Made by a program: the position numbers and the translations under genes
Notes under the pieces: model-generated
Seen by the model: the letters and a program-made list of their open reading frames with translations, nothing else
Database searches by the model: none
Told to the model about the DNA's origin: nothing
Shown: positions 61,352 through 64,000 of the stretch, in pieces
How the letters are laid out: every line of letters starts with the position of its first letter
How positions within the stretch are numbered: the stretch's first letter is position 1
Assembly: GCF_003700275.1 (NCBI RefSeq)
Contig: NZ_RBRE01000004.1
Span: forward strand, 62,001-126,000
Source: Pseudomonas cichorii
GTDB taxonomy: Bacteria > Pseudomonadota > Gammaproteobacteria > Pseudomonadales > Pseudomonadaceae
Direction of reading: 5' to 3'
Length of the DNA stretch: 64,000 bases

Positions 61352-61532
61352 GGACAATGAATACGATATTGATGCGCGGTTTTCAAGAGAAAAGGCAGGA
61401 ATCAGTCTTTTTACAGCGAAAGGAGAGAGGGGCGAGTCGCGGTTACTGTGCGGATTCAGGGCAAGGGCCTGCTTTTTTCTGCAGGTTCTGGAGAGGATGT
61501 AAGGAGAACATTACAAACAACTGCGGCGAAAC
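61352..61532. other. Non-coding gap between regulator promoter and topB
   Basis: No gene seen. On the plus strand a short stem (CAGG ... CCTG) followed by CTTTTTT at about 61458-61478 could end a small RNA starting near the Fur-like box, but promoter elements are weak. The region also holds the 3' end of the topB transcript. Confidence 0.3.
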
Positions 61533-63491
61533 TCAGGCCTTTTTCTTCGATCTGGCCGGGCGCTTGCTTTTGCTGGCGGTGCCGCTGGCAGCCTTGCGCG
61601 TGCCGGTCTTGCGTTTCTTCTTCCACGGCGCAGCGCCACCGGCCGGGCTGGCCGGGCCGCTGATGGTCAGGCGCAGGCCGACACAGCGAGTGACCTGCTT
61701 GCTCATCCAGGCAGCCTGTTTGGCGACGAATTCCTCCAGGCTCATTTCACCGCTTTGCACCATATCCAGCGCCTGTTCCCAGATGGCGGTGGTTCCGGGA
61801 TCGGCGATGGCGCGCGGCACGGCATCGATCAGGCTGAATGCTGCGGGTGTCGCGCAGAGGGCCTTGCCTTGCTTGATCAGATATCCGCGATCCAGCAGGC
61901 CCTGGATGATGCCGGCGCGGGTGGCTTCGGTGCCGATTCCGGTGGTGTCCTTGAGCTTCTGCTTGAGCAGCGGGTCCTCGACCAGTCTGGCGACGTTCTT
62001 CATGGCCTTGATCAGGTCGCCTTCGGTGAAGGGCTTGGGCGGTTGCGTCCAGAGGTCCTTGAGAATGACCTCGTTCACCGCACAGTCGCAGCCTTGAAAC
62101 AACGCAGGCAGGTTCTGCGGTGCCGGAGCTTCGCGGCCTTTTGCCGGAGCCAGTGCTTCGGGCATGGCGCGTTTCCAGCCCGGTTCGACAATCTGTTTGC
62201 CGACTGCGCGCAAGGCCTGCCCGGCGCACTCGAAATCCGCCTGGGTCCGGTCGTATTCATGGTTGGGCAGGAACTGCGCCAGATAGCGTGCCCGGATCAG
62301 GGTGTAGACCGCTCGCGGCTTGCCGGTCAGGCGCTCGATGCCCCTGGCAGCGGCGGTGGGAATGATGCCGTGGTGCGCGCTGACCCTGGCATCGTTCCAG
62401 GCCCGTGAACGGCGTTGCGGGTCCAGATGCCTGAGCAGTTCGCTCAATGCCGGATCGGCCTTGCCCAGTGCGGCAATGATGCCCGCCGCTTCGCCATGCT
62501 GGCTGATGGGCAGGTAACCGCAATCGCTGCGTGGATAGGTGATGACCTTGTGGGTTTCATACAGCGACTGGGCTATATCCAGGGTTTCCTGCGCGCCCAG
62601 GCCGAGCTTTTTCGAGCAGATTTCCTGCAGGGTGCCCAGGTCGAAGGGCAGGGGCGCTGCTTCGCGAATCCGTTCGGTGCGCAGCTTGACGACCCTCGCG
62701 CTGGCCGCATTGCGCAGGGCTTCTGCAGCCTGTTGCGCCAGGGGCTGGTTCAGGCAGCGATCCTGATCGTCACAGGCATCCGCCGGTGCTCGCCATTGAG
62801 CGATGAATGCCTGACCTTCATGCAGCAGTTTGACGTCGATGGCCCAGTACGGCACCGGCACGAAGTCGGCGATGCTGCGGTCGCGATCCACTACCAGTCG
62901 CAGGGTTGGCGTCTGCACCCGGCCCACTGGCAACACGCCCTGATAACCGGACTGGCGTCCGAGCAGGGTAAACAGGCGGCTCATGTTCATGCCGATCAGC
63001 CAGTCGGCGCGGGAGCGGCCGAGTGCCGAATGATACAGGCTGAAAGTGTCGGCTCCGGGCTTGAGCGAGGCCAGCGCCTTGCGGATCGAGGCATCGTCCA
63101 GTGCCGACAGCCACAGGCGCTGGATCGGCCCGCGATAGCGGCAATGTTCGACCAGTTCGCGGGCAATCATCTCGCCTTCACGGTCGGCGTCGGTGGCGAT
63201 CACCAGTTCCCGGGTTTCGCCCAGCAGGCGTTTGACAGCCTTGAACTGGCTGGCGGTTCGGGGCTTGACCAGCATCTTCCACTTGTCGGGGACAATCGGC
63301 AGGTCGTCCAGCACCCAGCGTTTGTAGCGGGCGTCGTAGGCATCCGGTGGCGCGGTTTCCAGCAGGTGGCCGATGCACCAGGTCACGGTGGCATTGGGGC
63401 CGATCCAGCAGCCGTCCCCACGCCGTGTCGCGCCGAGTACGGCGGCGATATCTTTGGCCTGTGAGGGTTTTTCGCAGAGAAACAGCCGCAT
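61533..63491 (-). CDS. topB: DNA topoisomerase III
   Basis: 652-residue type IA topoisomerase that decatenates DNA with RecQ-like helicases. Toprim motif VIATDADREGEMIARE, catalytic Tyr in HKVITYPRSDCGYLP and VLPVGRVQTPTLRLVV. The C-terminus is Lys/Arg-rich and basic (KKKRKTGTRKA and on) without zinc fingers. I chose ATG 63491 (MRLFLCEKPSQAKDI), the conserved TopB start; ATG 63506 adds five residues. A LexA-like palindrome lies 73-88 bases upstream. Confidence 0.93.
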   Translation of the reverse strand: MRLFLCEKPSQAKDIAAVLGATRRGDGCWIGPNATVTWCIGHLLETAPPDAYDARYKRWVLDDLPIVPDKWKMLVKPRTASQFKAVKRLLGETRELVIATDADREGEMIARELVEHCRYRGPIQRLWLSALDDASIRKALASLKPGADTFSLYHSALGRSRADWLIGMNMSRLFTLLGRQSGYQGVLPVGRVQTPTLRLVVDRDRSIADFVPVPYWAIDVKLLHEGQAFIAQWRAPADACDDQDRCLNQPLAQQAAEALRNAASARVVKLRTERIREAAPLPFDLGTLQEICSKKLGLGAQETLDIAQSLYETHKVITYPRSDCGYLPISQHGEAAGIIAALGKADPALSELLRHLDPQRRSRAWNDARVSAHHGIIPTAAARGIERLTGKPRAVYTLIRARYLAQFLPNHEYDRTQADFECAGQALRAVGKQIVEPGWKRAMPEALAPAKGREAPAPQNLPALFQGCDCAVNEVILKDLWTQPPKPFTEGDLIKAMKNVARLVEDPLLKQKLKDTTGIGTEATRAGIIQGLLDRGYLIKQGKALCATPAAFSLIDAVPRAIADPGTTAIWEQALDMVQSGEMSLEEFVAKQAAWMSKQVTRCVGLRLTISGPASPAGGAAPWKKKRKTGTRKAASGTASKSKRPARSKKKA

Positions 63492-63553
63492 AACCACCGC
63501 TTTCATTGACGGGTCTTGAAGGCGGTAAGGATGAACACTGAATGCGTCGGGAG

Positions 63554-63589
63554 CAAGGTTTATCTGTATGGATATACAGATAAACCTTG
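63554..63589. promoter_or_regulatory. LexA-like operator inside a 16-base palindrome
   Basis: CTGTATGGATATACAG (63564-63579) fits the gammaproteobacterial LexA (SOS) box CTGT-N8-ACAG with an A/T-rich centre. It is the core of a larger perfect palindrome: CAAGGTTTATCTGTAT (63554-63569), loop GGAT, then the exact complement (63574-63589). It lies between nirD and topB, both on the minus strand, at promoter distance from topB. A nirD terminator is the alternative, but there is no U-run. Confidence 0.55.
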
Positions 63590-63594
63590 TAGGA

Positions 63595-63610
63595 CCTGCC
63601 GGGCGGCAGG
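63595..63610 (-). terminator. GC-rich hairpin at the end of nirD
   Basis: CCTGCC-GGGC-GGCAGG forms a 6-base stem directly after the nirD stop codon. There is no T-run after it on the minus strand, so it is a weak terminator or transcript-end hairpin. Confidence 0.45.
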
Positions 63611-63997
63611 CTAGATGGCGATTTCCACCTGTTCGCCATTCAGGCGCACCGGCCATACTTCGAGCTGTTGCTCGGGGTATTCCACGCAGGAGCCGTTGTG
63701 CAGACGAAAGTGCTGCTTGTACAGCGGCGAGGCGATCACCAGGTCTCCGCCAATCTGCCCGATGATGCCGCGGCCGATGACATTCGCCCCGGACTTGGGG
63801 TCGCGGTTTTCGATGGCATAGAGCTTTTCGCCTTCGCCGGTTTCAGGCAGATAGAACAGCGCGACCTGCGCGCCATCAAGCCAGGCTACCACGCCGGAGT
63901 TGGCCACCAGATCCCGGCGTGTGCACAGCGGCAGCCATTGGCTATGCGTGACTGGCGCAGATGTTTTTTCGGCATAGGCCATATTGGACTGGCTCAT
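63611..63997 (-). CDS. nirD: Nitrite reductase small subunit NirD
   Basis: 128-residue small subunit of assimilatory NADH-nitrite reductase (NirBD). It has the Rieske-like fold (WLPLCTRRDLVANSGVVAWLDGAQVALFYLP, then IASPLYKQHFRLHNGSCVEYPEQQLEVWPVRL) but lacks the four Rieske iron-sulfur ligands, as NirD does. The start ATG is three bases from the window edge, so its ribosome-binding site and the expected nirB gene upstream cannot be seen. It completes nitrate assimilation with the nrt transporter, though about 51 kb away. Confidence 0.92.
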   Translation of the reverse strand: MSQSNMAYAEKTSAPVTHSQWLPLCTRRDLVANSGVVAWLDGAQVALFYLPETGEGEKLYAIENRDPKSGANVIGRGIIGQIGGDLVIASPLYKQHFRLHNGSCVEYPEQQLEVWPVRLNGEQVEIAI

Positions 63998-64000
63998 CAG

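Noticed and set aside
1..64000. tRNA, rRNA, CRISPR arrays, insertion sequences, integrases or prophage genes.
   Set aside because: None was recognised anywhere in the window; apparent repeats are REP elements or adhesin-internal repeats.

Overview
The window is GC-rich chromosomal DNA from a Gram-negative gammaproteobacterium, almost certainly a Pseudomonas, and perhaps of the syringae/fluorescens side of the genus. Pointers are the REP-type palindromes between genes (GGAGCGGATTCATCCGCGAA and GGGGCCTTGGCCGCGA types), the Zur-linked folE2 plus gamma-carbonic-anhydrase pair, the TadZ/RcpA/RcpC-type Flp pilus operon and the general gene content. I saw no rRNA, tRNA, CRISPR array, insertion sequence or prophage. 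Coordinates of short sites were read by hand and may be off by a base or two.

Layout. 1-7.8 kb holds core and sensory genes: pstB (window edge), a LysR regulator divergent from a secreted alpha/beta hydrolase, an HDOD protein, a PctA-like amino-acid chemoreceptor, an isolated phnN and a chloroperoxidase-like esterase. 7.9-12.6 kb is a nitrate-uptake module: a NIT-ANTAR antiterminator (NasR type), then a leader with a sigma54-like promoter, an ANTAR-type hexaloop hairpin and an overlapping intrinsic terminator, then an NrtABD-type ABC transporter. nirD lies at the far end of the window (63.6 kb). 12.7-24.5 kb is a peptide-scavenging block on the minus strand: solute-binding protein, DppBCDF-like transporter, two M20 peptidases, an amidase and an AEC permease, with a divergent LysR regulator. 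24.5-26.1 kb is a zinc-starvation pair (folE2 and a gamma-carbonic anhydrase) behind a Zur-like box. 26.3-34.4 kb holds an HGSNAT/DUF1624-type membrane protein, a Fur-boxed TonB siderophore receptor with a DUF4198 partner, a tandem-domain Asp/Glu racemase with a DAACS transporter, and a HypT-like LysR regulator.

34.5-61.3 kb is the most interesting part and looks like one surface-attachment regulon on the minus strand. A two-component pair (61.2-59.2 kb) precedes a complete Flp/Tad pilus operon (flp-tadV-rcpC-rcpA-cpaD-tadZ-tadABCD-tadE/F). A second unit follows: tadG, a 1,891-residue adhesin with an N-terminal LEPR-type motif, a TolC-like protein, a small HlyD adaptor, a GAF-like/HlyD fusion and an M50 zinc-protease/HlyD fusion. 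No ABC ATPase is present. A heme oxygenase gene follows. The same direct repeat (consensus on the coding strand YTTAA-N5-CTTAAT) lies upstream of the regulator, flp, tadG and hemO, so I infer that the response regulator controls all four units. A strong Fur-like box sits upstream of the regulator, which would link the set to iron and heme.

The window closes with topB behind a LexA-like palindrome, and nirD.
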